64,000 nucleotides of DNA from RGIG529 sp050950425 (GCA_050950425.1 JBMNHO010000002.1:992001-1056000), one strand, 5' to 3'; shown: positions 17,727 to 25,954, numbered from the stretch's first letter. Notes: generated from the letters alone by a model not told the origin. Program-made: numbers and translations.

Positions 17727-18086
17727 TTAAAACACGAGTCCGCCCTCACGGGCGCCTTCGGCCAGTTCTTTCACACGTCCATGGTACAAATAGCCGCCGC
17801 GGTCAAACACAACTTGCTCAATGCCCTTTTCACGAGCGCGGGCCGCCACCATTTGGCCGACCTTCTTTGCGCCCTCTTTGTTGCTGCCCCGCCCTTCGAA
17901 CGCTTTTTCCAAAGAGGAAGCAGACACCAGCGTGACCCCGTTTACATCGTCGATCACCTGAGCATAAATATTGGTTTCACTGCGGAATACATTCAGCCGG
18001 GGACACGCAGGCGTGCCGGAAATCTTTGCCCGTATTCTCTTGTGGCGTTTCAAACGCTGTGCGTTGGTATTCGGTCTCTTAACCAT
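17727..18086 (-). CDS. rplR: 50S ribosomal protein L18
   Basis: L18 binds 5S rRNA together with L5. The 119-residue product has RHKRIRAKISGTPACPRLNVFRS and the C-terminal FDRGGYLYHGRVKELAEGAREGGLVF, both typical. It lies 17 bases downstream of rplF. Confidence 0.97.
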   Translation of the reverse strand: MVKRPNTNAQRLKRHKRIRAKISGTPACPRLNVFRSETNIYAQVIDDVNGVTLVSASSLEKAFEGRGSNKEGAKKVGQMVAARAREKGIEQVVFDRGGYLYHGRVKELAEGAREGGLVF

Positions 18087-18103
18087 ATTGGCACACCTCC
18101 TTC

Positions 18104-18649
18104 TTATTTTTTCACGCCGGTCTTTCCAACCTTGCGGCGGATGACCTCGTCGATATATTTGATGCCTTTCCCTTTGTAAGGCTCAGGCGGGCGTTTCTCG
18201 CGGACTTCCGCCGCAAACTGGCCCACCTGCTGTTTGTCCGGGCCGCTGATGATGATTTTGTTGGGCGCCGGTACCTCGACGGTAATCCCATCCACCTCAT
18301 CCATGGTGATTTGGTGGGAAAACCCAACGTTCATCACCAGCTGCTTGCCCTGTTTTGCGACTCTATACCCTACGCCGTTGACTTCCAGCTCTTTTTTGTA
18401 GCCCTCCGACACACCGATGACCATATTGTTCAGCAGCGTGCGGGTCAAGCCGTGGAGCGCACGATTTTCTTTCAAATCGTTGGGGCGTGTCACGTGGATC
18501 ACCTGGCCGTCCGCCGCGATGTTCATGGCAGGGTGAAGCTGCTGCTGCAGCGTCCCTTTCGGGCCCTTTACGGTGATCAGATTTCCCGCTTCAATTTTCA
18601 CATCCACCCCCGTGGGGACGGAAATGGGCATTTTCCCGATTCTTGACAT
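18104..18649 (-). CDS. rplF: 50S ribosomal protein L6
   Basis: L6 lies near the factor-binding site. The 181-residue product begins MSRIGKMPISVPTGVDV and ends with the hallmark EPYKGKGIKYIDEVIRRKVGKTG-like sequence. It is in its normal place between rpsH and rplR. Confidence 0.97.
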   Translation of the reverse strand: MSRIGKMPISVPTGVDVKIEAGNLITVKGPKGTLQQQLHPAMNIAADGQVIHVTRPNDLKENRALHGLTRTLLNNMVIGVSEGYKKELEVNGVGYRVAKQGKQLVMNVGFSHQITMDEVDGITVEVPAPNKIIISGPDKQQVGQFAAEVREKRPPEPYKGKGIKYIDEVIRRKVGKTGVKK

Positions 18650-18664
18650 TTCAGTACTCCCCCC

Positions 18665-19066
18665 TTACCACACAAACGCCAGGACTTCACCACCGACATG
18701 CGCGGCCCGCGCTTTTTTGTCGGTCATGACGCCCTTGGAGGTTGATACGATGGCGATCCCGAGGCCGCGCAACACACGGGGAAGCTCCTCTGCACCCACA
18801 TATACCCGCAGACCAGGCTTTGACACACGGCGCAGGCCGGTGATCACCTGTTCTTTGCCGGGATGGTTGTATTTCAGCGCGATTCGAATGACACCCTGTG
18901 TGCCGTCGTCTACAATCTGGTAGTTTTTGATATAACCCTCTTCCAGCAAGATTGCCGCTATGGATTTTTTCATTTTAGAGGCAGGAATATCCACTGTGTC
19001 ATGCTTCACAGAGCTTGCGTTACGGATACGGGTCAGCATATCTGCAATTGGATCAGTAATATGCAT
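18665..19066 (-). CDS. rpsH: 30S ribosomal protein S8
   Basis: S8 organises the central 16S rRNA domain and in enterobacteria represses the spc operon. The 133-residue product opens MHITDPIADMLTRIRNA and ends TDKKARAAHVGGEVLAFVW. The stop region shows the usual family residues. Unlike its neighbours it is preceded by a 114-base spacer that can form two stem-loops (see 19092-19155), so it may be separately controlled or processed. Confidence 0.97.
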   Translation of the reverse strand: MHITDPIADMLTRIRNASSVKHDTVDIPASKMKKSIAAILLEEGYIKNYQIVDDGTQGVIRIALKYNHPGKEQVITGLRRVSKPGLRVYVGAEELPRVLRGLGIAIVSTSKGVMTDKKARAAHVGGEVLAFVW

Positions 19067-19091
19067 TGAATAAGACCTCCTTCAAAAGGTT

Positions 19092-19155
19092 ACAGGCCGA
19101 AGCCTGTTTGGGTGGCACGGTATCAGAGCAAATCCTCATCTGACTTGTGCCATCC
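19092..19155 (-). promoter_or_regulatory. Structured spacer between rpsN and rpsH
   Basis: On the transcribed (minus) strand a long stem pairs GGATGGCAC with GTGCCACC (19147-19155 with 19111-19118), and next to it is a 6-bp stem ACAGGC/GCCTGT capped by a TTCG tetraloop (19092-19107), followed by AACCTTTT. The neighbouring gaps in this operon are mostly 10-20 bases, so this 114-base insert is an outlier. It might be an attenuator, a processing site or a protein-binding site; the sequence alone does not say. Confidence 0.45.
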
Positions 19156-19180
19156 GCTTGGCTGCATGGCAGCTTGACAC

Positions 19181-19366
19181 TTACCAGCTTGCCTTTCTGA
19201 CGCCGGGAATCTGGCCCCGATGCGCCAGCTCACGGAAGCAGATGCGGCAGATGCCATAATCCCGCAGATACGCATGAGGGCGGCCGCAGATCTTGCAGCG
19301 GTTATACCGTCTGGTAGAATACTTCGGCTGTCTCTGCTGCTTTAAAATCATTGCCTTTTTTGCCAT
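19181..19366 (-). CDS. rpsN: 30S ribosomal protein S14, type Z
   Basis: The 61-residue, zinc-binding S14 form has four cysteines in CKIC and CRIC pairs and the family segment GRPHAYLRDYGICRICFRE, ending GQIPGVRKASW. It is encoded between rplE and rpsH, the Gram-positive arrangement. Confidence 0.97.
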   Translation of the reverse strand: MAKKAMILKQQRQPKYSTRRYNRCKICGRPHAYLRDYGICRICFRELAHRGQIPGVRKASW

Positions 19367-19380
19367 TTTTCAACCCTCCC

Positions 19381-19923
19381 TCAGCTTCTCACGAAGGGGG
19401 CGCCTACCATAGTGAGCAACTCCTTCGCTTCTTCATCGGTGTTTGCAGTGGTGCAAATGACGATGTTCATGCCGCGGATTTTATCAATTTTGTCATATTC
19501 GATTTCCGGAAAAATCAGCTGCTCCCGAACACCCAGAGCATAGTTGCCCCGGCCGTCAAAGCCGTTGGGGTTAATCCCCCGAAAATCCCGCACCCGGGGC
19601 AGGGCCACGTTCAGCAGCCGGTCCAAAAACTCCCACATGCGGTCTGCCCGCAGCGTCACTTTCGCGCCGATGGGCATGCCTTCTCTTAATTTAAAGTTTG
19701 CGATGGACTTTTTGGCAAAGGTGACAACTGCCTTCTGGCCGGTAATCGTGGTCAAATCGTTCACCACGGCTTCCAGTATCTTCGCGTTGTCCCGCGCCTC
19801 GCCGCAACCGATGTTGACGACGATTTTATCCAGTTTCGGAATTTGCATCGGGCTCTTGTATCCAAATTTTTTCATCAGAGCCGGAGCAACCTCTTCCATA
19901 TACATTGTCTTCATTCTTGGCAT
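19381..19923 (-). CDS. rplE: 50S ribosomal protein L5
   Basis: L5 binds 5S rRNA and contacts P-site tRNA. The 180-residue product contains KIVVNIGCGEARDNAKILE, KKSIANFKLREGMPIGAKVTLR and the conserved ALPRVRDFRGINPNGFDGRGNY. It lies between rplX and rpsN. Confidence 0.97.
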   Translation of the reverse strand: MPRMKTMYMEEVAPALMKKFGYKSPMQIPKLDKIVVNIGCGEARDNAKILEAVVNDLTTITGQKAVVTFAKKSIANFKLREGMPIGAKVTLRADRMWEFLDRLLNVALPRVRDFRGINPNGFDGRGNYALGVREQLIFPEIEYDKIDKIRGMNIVICTTANTDEEAKELLTMVGAPFVRS

Positions 19924-19941
19924 TTCGTTCGCTCCTCTCCG

Positions 19942-20259
19942 TTAAATCTCTGCGCCGCACTTTTTGCAGACACGAACTTTTTTGCCGTCAGCCAGCATCT
20001 TGTGTGCCGGTCTTGTGGGCTTGTCGCATTTGGGGCAAACGCGCATCACTTTGCAAGCGTAAAGGGGCGCTTCCTTTTGGATGATGCCTCCCTCTTCCCC
20101 TTGCTTCCGAGGCTTTGTGTGGCGGGACACCATGTTGATGCCTTCCACAATGATCTTGCTGGATTTCGGCATGACGGTTAAGATCTTGCCTTTTCTGCCT
20201 TTATCCTTGCCGGTCAAAACGACAACCGTGTCGTCTTTTTTAATGCTTAGTTTGTTCAT
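19942..20259 (-). CDS. rplX: 50S ribosomal protein L24
   Basis: L24 starts large-subunit assembly. The 105-residue KOW protein begins with KKDDTVVVLTGKDKGRKGKIL and ends in a C-terminal zinc-ribbon-like segment with paired cysteines (CPKC and CKKC), as in many Gram-positive L24 proteins. Confidence 0.97.
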   Translation of the reverse strand: MNKLSIKKDDTVVVLTGKDKGRKGKILTVMPKSSKIIVEGINMVSRHTKPRKQGEEGGIIQKEAPLYACKVMRVCPKCDKPTRPAHKMLADGKKVRVCKKCGAEI

Positions 20260-20273
20260 CTTCGTCCCCCCCC

Positions 20274-20642
20274 TTATAAGACTTCGGGGGCGAGGGACAA
20301 GATCTTCATATAATCCTTGTCACGCAGCTCCCTGGCAACCGGGCCAAAGATACGGGTCCCGCGGGGGTTTTTATCCTCCTTGATGAGAACCGCCGCATTG
20401 TCGTCAAAGCGGACATATGTTCCATCGGCACGACGCACACCCTTCGCGGTACGCACGATCACCGCACGCACCACTTCGCCTTTTTTAACGGTTCCACCCG
20501 GCGCGGATTTGCGGATAGAGGCCACGATTACGTCGCCGATGTTCCCATACCTTCTCTTGGAACCGCCTAAGACGCGGATACATTTAATTTCTTTGGCACC
20601 GGTGTTGTCGGCCACCTTGAGATATGTTTCCTGTTGTATCAC
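20274..20642 (-). CDS. rplN: 50S ribosomal protein L14
   Basis: L14 forms an intersubunit bridge and is the docking site for the silencing factor RsfS. The 122-residue product begins MIQQETYLKVADNTGAKE and contains DNAAVLIKEDKNPRGTRIFGPVAREL. A CCCCCCC-containing gap of 14 bases separates it from rplX. Confidence 0.97.
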   Translation of the reverse strand: MIQQETYLKVADNTGAKEIKCIRVLGGSKRRYGNIGDVIVASIRKSAPGGTVKKGEVVRAVIVRTAKGVRRADGTYVRFDDNAAVLIKEDKNPRGTRIFGPVARELRDKDYMKILSLAPEVL

Positions 20643-20654
20643 AGCGGTACCTCC

Positions 20655-20918
20655 TTACTTTGCTTTCTCAATGATTTCCATCAAGCGCCAATTTTTATCC
20701 TTGGACAAAGGACGGGTTTCCATCACTTTGACCTTGTCGCCGATGCGGCACTGGTTCTGCTCGTCGTGTGCCTTCAGCTTATACGTGCGCTTCACGATTT
20801 TCTTATATAGCGGGTGCTTTACCCGGTCTGCAATCGCAACCACAATCGTCTTGTCCATCTTATCCGATACGACCATGCCGATTCTGGTTTTGCGGGAAGC
20901 TCTCTTTTCGTTTTCCAT
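20655..20918 (-). CDS. rpsQ: 30S ribosomal protein S17
   Basis: The 87-residue OB-fold protein shows RKTRIGMVVSDKMDKTIVV and GDKVKVMETRPLSKDKNWR, diagnostic of S17, a primary 16S rRNA-binding protein. It lies between rpmC and rplN. Confidence 0.97.
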   Translation of the reverse strand: MENEKRASRKTRIGMVVSDKMDKTIVVAIADRVKHPLYKKIVKRTYKLKAHDEQNQCRIGDKVKVMETRPLSKDKNWRLMEIIEKAK

Positions 20919-20933
20919 TGATTATCTTCCTCC

Positions 20934-21149
20934 TTATCGGCTCTGAGAGTTGCTCGCCTGGAACGCCTTCTCACGTATGATGGTCTTTACACGGGCGATA
21001 TCCCGCTTCACATCAGCAATTTTCAGCGGATTGTCCAGCTGATTGGTCGCGTGCTGAAGCCGGAGATAAAACAAATCCTTCTTAAGACCGGTGAGCTTTG
21101 TTTCCAGCTCCGCGGCCGTCATATTGCGTACCTCACTTGCCTTCATCAT
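20934..21149 (-). CDS. rpmC: 50S ribosomal protein L29
   Basis: L29 sits at the exit tunnel and helps bind trigger factor and SRP. The 71-residue, mostly helical product contains ELETKLTGLKKDLFYLRLQHATNQLDNP. The start overlaps the rplP stop (ATGA-type overlap); a second ATG three bases later (21146) is equally possible. Confidence 0.95.
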   Translation of the reverse strand: MMKASEVRNMTAAELETKLTGLKKDLFYLRLQHATNQLDNPLKIADVKRDIARVKTIIREKAFQASNSQSR

Positions 21150-21577
21150 GATTCACCACCTGTCTCGGTTTCCGCTTTCGCCACAAATTTCGTCTTGATG
21201 GGTAGTTTGTGGCTGGCGAGACGCAGCGCTTCTCTTGCCATTTCTTCCGAAACGCCTGCAATTTCAAACATCACTCTTCCCGGCTTGACCACAGCAACCC
21301 AATACTCGGGAGACCCTTTACCGGAACCCATTCGGGTTTCAGCGGGTTTTTCTGTGATGGGTTTATCCGGGAAAATCTTAATCCAAACCTGGCCGCCACG
21401 CTTGATATAGCGGGTCATCGCGATACGCGCGGCTTCAATCTGGTTGCTGGTAATCCATGCCGGCTCGGCAGCCTGAAGGCCATATTCGCCATATGTGACG
21501 GTTGTGCCGCGGGACGCCTTGCCCTTTAAACGGCCTCTGTGCACTCTGCGGTATTTGACTCTCTTTGGCAGAAGCAT
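21146..21577 (-). CDS. rplP: 50S ribosomal protein L16
   Basis: L16 shapes the A-site side of the 50S subunit. The 143-residue product begins MLLPKRVKYRRVHRGRLKG and carries KRGGQVWIKIFPDKPITEKPAETRMG-like sequence. It overlaps the rpsC stop by one base and the rpmC start by four, so the three genes are likely translationally coupled. Confidence 0.97.
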   Translation of the reverse strand: MLLPKRVKYRRVHRGRLKGKASRGTTVTYGEYGLQAAEPAWITSNQIEAARIAMTRYIKRGGQVWIKIFPDKPITEKPAETRMGSGKGSPEYWVAVVKPGRVMFEIAGVSEEMAREALRLASHKLPIKTKFVAKAETETGGES

Positions 21578-22422
21578 TATTGAGCGCCTCCTTCCTTCTG
21601 GGGACCTCCAGCAGGACGGTTATACCCACTCTGGCCTGCGGGACGGTGATTGTTGTAGCCGCCCTGTCCTCCGGGGCGACGGTTATTGTAGTTGCTTCGT
21701 CCGCCGCGGTCGCCGCCTCTGCGGTCGTTTCTTTGCCGGTCGCTCCGGGGCGGGCGGGTGGTGTCCATGGTGCGGGGTGTGGTGCGCAGGGTCTGGCTCA
21801 AAACTTCGCCTTTGTAAATCCAAACTTTTACGCCGATCCGGCCAAAAGTGGTGGCGGCCTCCGCAAAGCCGTAGTCAATGTCGGCGCGGATGGTCTGCAG
21901 GGGGATGGTCCCCTCGCGGTAGTGCTCGGTTCTTGCAATTTCGGCGCCGCCCAAACGACCGGACACGTTGGTTTTAATGCCCCGAACGCCCATTCTCATG
22001 GCTCTGCCCATGGCGTTTTTCATGGCACGGCGGAAAGAGATTCTCTTTTCCAGCTGCGCCGCAATGTTTTCCGCCACCAGCTGCGCGTTCATATCAGGGC
22101 TTTTCACTTCCACGATGTTCAGCGCGACAGGTTTGCCGATCATCGCTTCCACCCGCTTGCGCAGGCGCTCAATTTCCACGCCGCCCTTGCCGATGACCAC
22201 ACCGGGGCGGGCGCAGTGCAGGTAAATCCGCACTCTGTCGTTGCTGCGTTCAATTTCAATCTTGGGGATACCTGCGGAATACAGGGTTTTTTTCAAAAAC
22301 TTCCGCAGTTTATAGTCTTCCACGATCAGGTCGCCCACTTTTTCGTTGCTGGCGTACCAACGGGAATCCCAGTCTTTGATGACACCCACGCGCAAGCCGT
22401 GGGGATGCACTTTCTGTCCCAT
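21577..22422 (-). CDS. rpsC: 30S ribosomal protein S3 with a disordered C-terminal tail
   Basis: S3 lies at the mRNA entry site and has helicase-related function. The 281-residue product begins MGQKVHPHGLRVGVIKDW, has the KH domain with VVIGKGGVEIERLRKRVE, and the conserved C-domain up to about residue 215. Beyond that is a tail of about 65 residues rich in R, G, N and Y, with repeated RGG, GGYNN and GYNRPAGG elements; family members without a tail have about 215-220 residues. The tail is in frame and has no frameshift signature, so it appears genuine. Similar basic tails occur in other Clostridia. Confidence 0.96.
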   Translation of the reverse strand: MGQKVHPHGLRVGVIKDWDSRWYASNEKVGDLIVEDYKLRKFLKKTLYSAGIPKIEIERSNDRVRIYLHCARPGVVIGKGGVEIERLRKRVEAMIGKPVALNIVEVKSPDMNAQLVAENIAAQLEKRISFRRAMKNAMGRAMRMGVRGIKTNVSGRLGGAEIARTEHYREGTIPLQTIRADIDYGFAEAATTFGRIGVKVWIYKGEVLSQTLRTTPRTMDTTRPPRSDRQRNDRRGGDRGGRSNYNNRRPGGQGGYNNHRPAGQSGYNRPAGGPQKEGGAQ

Positions 22423-22439
22423 AGTTTACCTCCTCACCT

Positions 22440-22775
22440 CTAAGCCTTTTCTTTCACTGCGATGGTAACGTGAGACGTTCTCTTATTGATCCGATATGCT
22501 CTGCCTTGGGCTCTCGGCATAATCCGCTTGATAATCGGGCCGGGCGTTGCGAACACTTCGGAAACATAGAGTCGCTCCGGGTCCATCTCGTGATTGTTTT
22601 CCGCATTGGCAGCGGCGCTTTTCAAAAGCTTGATCAGCGGCTCGGACGCAGACTTTTGGGTTTGCATCAAAATAGCCATTGCCGTACCCACAGATTTTCC
22701 GCGAATCAAATCGCAGACAATCTGAACTTTGCGGGGCGAGATGCGGACATATTTCAAATGTGCTTTGGCTTCCAT
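22440..22775 (-). CDS. rplV: 50S ribosomal protein L22
   Basis: L22 lines the peptide exit tunnel. The 111-residue product has HLKYVRISPRKVQIVCDLIRGKS and the beta-hairpin region with RIMPRAQGRAYRINKRTSH; the hairpin tip, where macrolide-resistance changes occur, looks normal. It follows rpsS after 15 bases. Confidence 0.97.
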   Translation of the reverse strand: MEAKAHLKYVRISPRKVQIVCDLIRGKSVGTAMAILMQTQKSASEPLIKLLKSAAANAENNHEMDPERLYVSEVFATPGPIIKRIMPRAQGRAYRINKRTSHVTIAVKEKA

Positions 22776-22790
22776 AAATGCATATCCTCC

Positions 22791-23069
22791 TTACTTCGTT
22801 TTGGAGGTCTTGCCGCCGGAATGACCTCTGTAAGTGCGGGTTGGGGCAAATTCCCCTAATTTATGACCAACCATATCTTCTGTGACATAAACAGGCACAT
22901 GCTTGCGGCCATCGTGCACTGCAATGGTATGCCCTACAAAAGAGGGGAAAATGGTGGACGCGCGAGACCATGTTTTCAGCACTTTTTTTTCACCGGCCTG
23001 GTTCATCGCTTCCACCCGCTTCAACAGCTCGGGGGCGACAAATGGTCCTTTTTTCACACTTCTGCTCAT
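22791..23069 (-). CDS. rpsS: 30S ribosomal protein S19
   Basis: S19 is a 30S head protein. The 92-residue product starts MSRSVKKGPFVAPELLKRV and contains the signature VGHKLGEFAPTRTYRGH. It lies between rplB and rplV. Confidence 0.97.
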   Translation of the reverse strand: MSRSVKKGPFVAPELLKRVEAMNQAGEKKVLKTWSRASTIFPSFVGHTIAVHDGRKHVPVYVTEDMVGHKLGEFAPTRTYRGHSGGKTSKTK

Positions 23070-23085
23070 CTAGTTCTTGCCTCCC

Positions 23086-23922
23086 TTACTTTGCATTGCG
23101 GTGTTTCACAATGAATTTGTCCGTGCGGTTTTTCTTCTTCCGCGTCTTGTAACCCAACGTCGGCTTACCCCACGGGGTCACAGGGCTGGGACGGCCAATG
23201 GGTGCTTTTCCTTCGCCGCCGCCATGGGGGTGATCCACCGGGTTCATGGCAGATCCGCGGACAGAAGGCCGCCAGCCCATGTGGCGTTTCCGGCCTGCTT
23301 TGCCGATCTGGATGTTTTCATGTTCCAAATTGCCCAATTGGCCGATGACCGCGATGCATTCCTGGCGGACGATCCGCACTTCGCCGGAGGGCAGGCGAAT
23401 CTGCGCCAAGCCGTTCTCTTTTGCCATCAGCTGCGCCGAGGCGCCGGCAGAACGAACCAGCTGAGCGCCCTTGCCCGGGTACATCTCAATGCAATGGATC
23501 ACAGTACCCGTGGGAATGGCGGAAATCGGCAGCGCGTTGCCGGGTTTGATGTCTGCCTTGGCGGAGGAAATGACCTTGTCGCCGGCAGAAAGGCCCAAAG
23601 GCGCCGGGATATATCTGCGCTCGCCGTCTTCGTACTCGATCAGCGCGATATTGGCGGAGCGGTTGGGGTCATACTCCAAACGAAGCACGGTGCCGGGAAC
23701 ATCCAACTTATTCCGCTTAAAATCAATGATTCTGTATTTCACTTTATTGCCGCCGCCCCGATGACGGACGGTGATTCTGCCGTAGCTGTTGCGACCTGCA
23801 TTCTTTTTCAGGGGTTCGGTCAGGCTGCGCTCCGGCTTTGCCCTTTTATCTATACCCTCGAAAGCCGAAACGGTCATATGTCGCCGGGACGGCGTTGTCG
23901 GTTTATAGGTTTTAATCGCCAT
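23086..23922 (-). CDS. rplB: 50S ribosomal protein L2
   Basis: L2 is needed for subunit association and peptidyl transfer. The 278-residue product includes NSYGRITVRHRGGGNKVKYR-like sequence and the peptidyl-transferase-proximal MNPVDHPHGGGEGKAPIGRP with its conserved histidine. Length is normal for the family. Confidence 0.97.
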   Translation of the reverse strand: MAIKTYKPTTPSRRHMTVSAFEGIDKRAKPERSLTEPLKKNAGRNSYGRITVRHRGGGNKVKYRIIDFKRNKLDVPGTVLRLEYDPNRSANIALIEYEDGERRYIPAPLGLSAGDKVISSAKADIKPGNALPISAIPTGTVIHCIEMYPGKGAQLVRSAGASAQLMAKENGLAQIRLPSGEVRIVRQECIAVIGQLGNLEHENIQIGKAGRKRHMGWRPSVRGSAMNPVDHPHGGGEGKAPIGRPSPVTPWGKPTLGYKTRKKKNRTDKFIVKHRNAK

Positions 23923-23936
23923 TGCGTCTTACCTCC

Positions 23937-24233
23937 TTAAATCATGCCCTCAAAGAATTCAATGCCCTTGGAGTCCGGCGTGAGCTGAATCATCGCCTTT
24001 TTCCAGTTTTTGCGGCGGCCCTTGGGATGGGCTCCCATGCGCTTTTCCTTGCCGATCATGTTCAGTGTGTTGACCTTCTGCACCTTTACGCCGAAAATTT
24101 CTTCGATGGCTTTTTTGATTTCCGGCTTGCCGGCCGTTTTCGCAACTTCAAAAACGTACCGCTTGTCTCCGATTCCTTCCATGGACTGCTCGGTGATAAC
24201 GGGGCGAAGGATGATATCATACGCATTCGTCAT
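23937..24233 (-). CDS. rplW: 50S ribosomal protein L23
   Basis: L23 is at the tunnel exit and docks trigger factor and SRP. The 98-residue product begins with YDIILRPVITEQSM and contains RYVFEVAKTAGKPEIKKAIEEIFGVKV. Its start codon shares a base with the rplD stop, indicating coupled translation. Confidence 0.97.
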   Translation of the reverse strand: MTNAYDIILRPVITEQSMEGIGDKRYVFEVAKTAGKPEIKKAIEEIFGVKVQKVNTLNMIGKEKRMGAHPKGRRKNWKKAMIQLTPDSKGIEFFEGMI

Positions 24234-24856
24234 TATGCGAACACCTCCTCAATCACAGCCAAGGCGCTCTTGTCCACGACAAACCGCTGGGCGTTTAGAA
24301 TATCATACACGTTTAAAATTTTCGCCGTTGTGACCTGGATGCCCGGAATGTTCCGCGCGCTTTTCACAATGGCCTCCCGCAGTTCCGGGGTCACCACAAC
24401 AGCCTTGCGCTCCACGCCGACGGCGTTCAAAAACGTCTGGAACTCTTTTGTCTTGATGGTGTCCATATTCAAATCGTCCACCACAATGATGTTTCCTGCC
24501 GCCGCCTTTGCGGAAAGGGCACTCTTGAGCGCCAAACGCTTTACTTTTTTGTTCACGGCATAGCGGTATGTTCTGGGTTTGGGCGCGAATGCCACGCCGC
24601 CGTGTGTCCATTGCACTGCGCGGGTCGAGCCATGGCGGGCGCGCCCGGTGCCTTTTTGACGATAGGGCTTTCTGCCGCCGCCGGATACTTCCGCGCGTGT
24701 CAGTGCGCTTTGGGTTCCCTGTCTCAAGTTTGCCAAGTGGTTTTTTACCACCTCGTGGAGAACAGCCTCGTTGGGTTCTGTTCCAAAAATGGCCTCGGAC
24801 AGTTCAATTTCACCAACGGACTGCCCTGCCATATTATAAACGGTTGCTTTCGGCAT
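24233..24856 (-). CDS. rplD: 50S ribosomal protein L4
   Basis: L4 has an extended loop reaching the exit tunnel and autoregulates the S10 operon in enterobacteria. The 207-residue product contains the loop sequence EVSGGGRKPYRQKGTGRARHGS and the C-terminal globular domain (DDLNMDTIKTKEF). No S10-type L4 attenuator like that of E. coli could be recognised by eye in the leader. Confidence 0.97.
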   Translation of the reverse strand: MPKATVYNMAGQSVGEIELSEAIFGTEPNEAVLHEVVKNHLANLRQGTQSALTRAEVSGGGRKPYRQKGTGRARHGSTRAVQWTHGGVAFAPKPRTYRYAVNKKVKRLALKSALSAKAAAGNIIVVDDLNMDTIKTKEFQTFLNAVGVERKAVVVTPELREAIVKSARNIPGIQVTTAKILNVYDILNAQRFVVDKSALAVIEEVFA

Positions 24857-24879
24857 ACTCTTTTACGCTCCTTCCACTC

Positions 24880-25515
24880 TTATTTGTTTTTGACTGAGTT
24901 GCGAAGGAAGACCACGCCGCCCTTTGGGCCGGGGATCGCGCCGCGCACTGCAATCAGATTAAATTCGGGGTCCACTTTCACCACGTCCAAATTCATCACC
25001 GTGATCTGTTCGTTGCCCATTTGGCCGGCGCCAATTTTGCCGGGAAAAATACGAGCGGGGTCCGTGCCGGATCCCATGGAACCCGCGTGCCGGTGAACCG
25101 GGCCGCCGCCGTGGCTCATGGGGGTCCGCCGGGCGCCCCAGCGCTTGATCACGCCGGCATATCCTTTTCCTCGGCTGGTCCCGGTGATGTCCACCCGGTC
25201 GCCTTCAGCAAACACGTCTGCTTTCAGCACACTGCCGACACTCAAATCGTCCCCGTTTTCCATGCGAAATTCCTTCAGCGTCCGCTTCAACGCGTCGCCC
25301 GCTTTTTTGAGGTGTCCCATCTTGGGCTTGTTCACCTTCCGCGCGGGAACATCCTCAAAGCCCAGCTGAACCGCGGCGTAGCCGTCTTTTTCCACGCTCT
25401 TTTTCTGGACAACAACACAAGGGCCCGCTTCAATGACGGTAACGGGAATGACCTTGCCGTCTGCGTCAAAAATTTGCGTCATGCCCACTTTTTTGCCGAT
25501 CAATGCCTTTTCCAT
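24880..25515 (-). CDS. rplC: 50S ribosomal protein L3
   Basis: L3 is an early assembly protein reaching toward the peptidyl transferase centre. The 211-residue product begins MEKALIGKKVGMTQIFDADGK and contains the loop GGGPVHRHAGSMGSGTDPARIFPGKI. It is separated from rpsJ by 124 bases, unusually far for this operon, with tandem repeats in between. Confidence 0.97.
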   Translation of the reverse strand: MEKALIGKKVGMTQIFDADGKVIPVTVIEAGPCVVVQKKSVEKDGYAAVQLGFEDVPARKVNKPKMGHLKKAGDALKRTLKEFRMENGDDLSVGSVLKADVFAEGDRVDITGTSRGKGYAGVIKRWGARRTPMSHGGGPVHRHAGSMGSGTDPARIFPGKIGAGQMGNEQITVMNLDVVKVDPEFNLIAVRGAIPGPKGGVVFLRNSVKNK

Positions 25516-25599
25516 GCAGTCTCCTCCTTTAGGTTATTGGTTGGCTTTGCCAACATGACCCGCCCGCTTTGCATGCAGCGGACAAAGGTACCAACAAGA

Positions 25600-25644
25600 T
25601 AATGCGATGTTAAAATTGCGATGCGAAAACAATGCGATGCTAAA
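25600..25644 (-). repeat. Three imperfect 15-bp tandem repeats after rpsJ
   Basis: On the plus strand three consecutive 15-base units read TAATGCGATGTTAAA, ATTGCGATGCGAAAA and CAATGCGATGCTAAA. The third unit includes the rpsJ stop codon. The core GCGATG is constant. The repeats fill part of the long rpsJ-rplC spacer and have no coding role. Confidence 0.8.
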
Positions 25645-25954
25645 GTTTGATTGAAATCTCCACGCCGGCGGGCAGATCCAAATTCATCAGCGCTTCCACC
25701 GTTTTCGGGGTAGGCCTCAAGATGTCAACCAAGCGCTTGTGGGTGCGGCGCTCAAACTGCTCCCGGCTGTCCTTGTATTTGTGAACCGCCCGCAAAATGG
25801 TGACAACTTCCTTCTTCGTGGGAAGGGGGATGGGGCCGGAAACAGCCGCGCCGTTGCGTTTGGCGGTTTCCACGATTTTTTCTGCGCTGGCGTCAATGAG
25901 CTGATGGTCATACGCCTTGAGCCGGATACGAATCATTTCTTTCTGTGCTGCCAT
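25640..25954 (-). CDS. rpsJ: 30S ribosomal protein S10 (NusE)
   Basis: S10 is a 30S head protein and, as NusE, part of antitermination complexes with NusB. The 104-residue product contains MIRIRLKAYDHQLIDASAEKIVETAKR and GPIPLPTKKEVVTILR, both diagnostic. It is the first gene of the long ribosomal operon, about 290 bases downstream of a strong promoter, with AGGAGG shortly before its ATG. The str genes (rpsL, rpsG, fusA, tufA) that precede it in some genomes are absent. Confidence 0.97.
   Translation of the reverse strand: MAAQKEMIRIRLKAYDHQLIDASAEKIVETAKRNGAAVSGPIPLPTKKEVVTILRAVHKYKDSREQFERRTHKRLVDILRPTPKTVEALMNLDLPAGVEISIKL

Noticed and set aside
21565..22443. 292-codon plus-strand frame opposite rpsC
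   Set aside because: rpsC is unmistakable on the minus strand; the antisense frame is biased sequence from its Arg/Gly tail.
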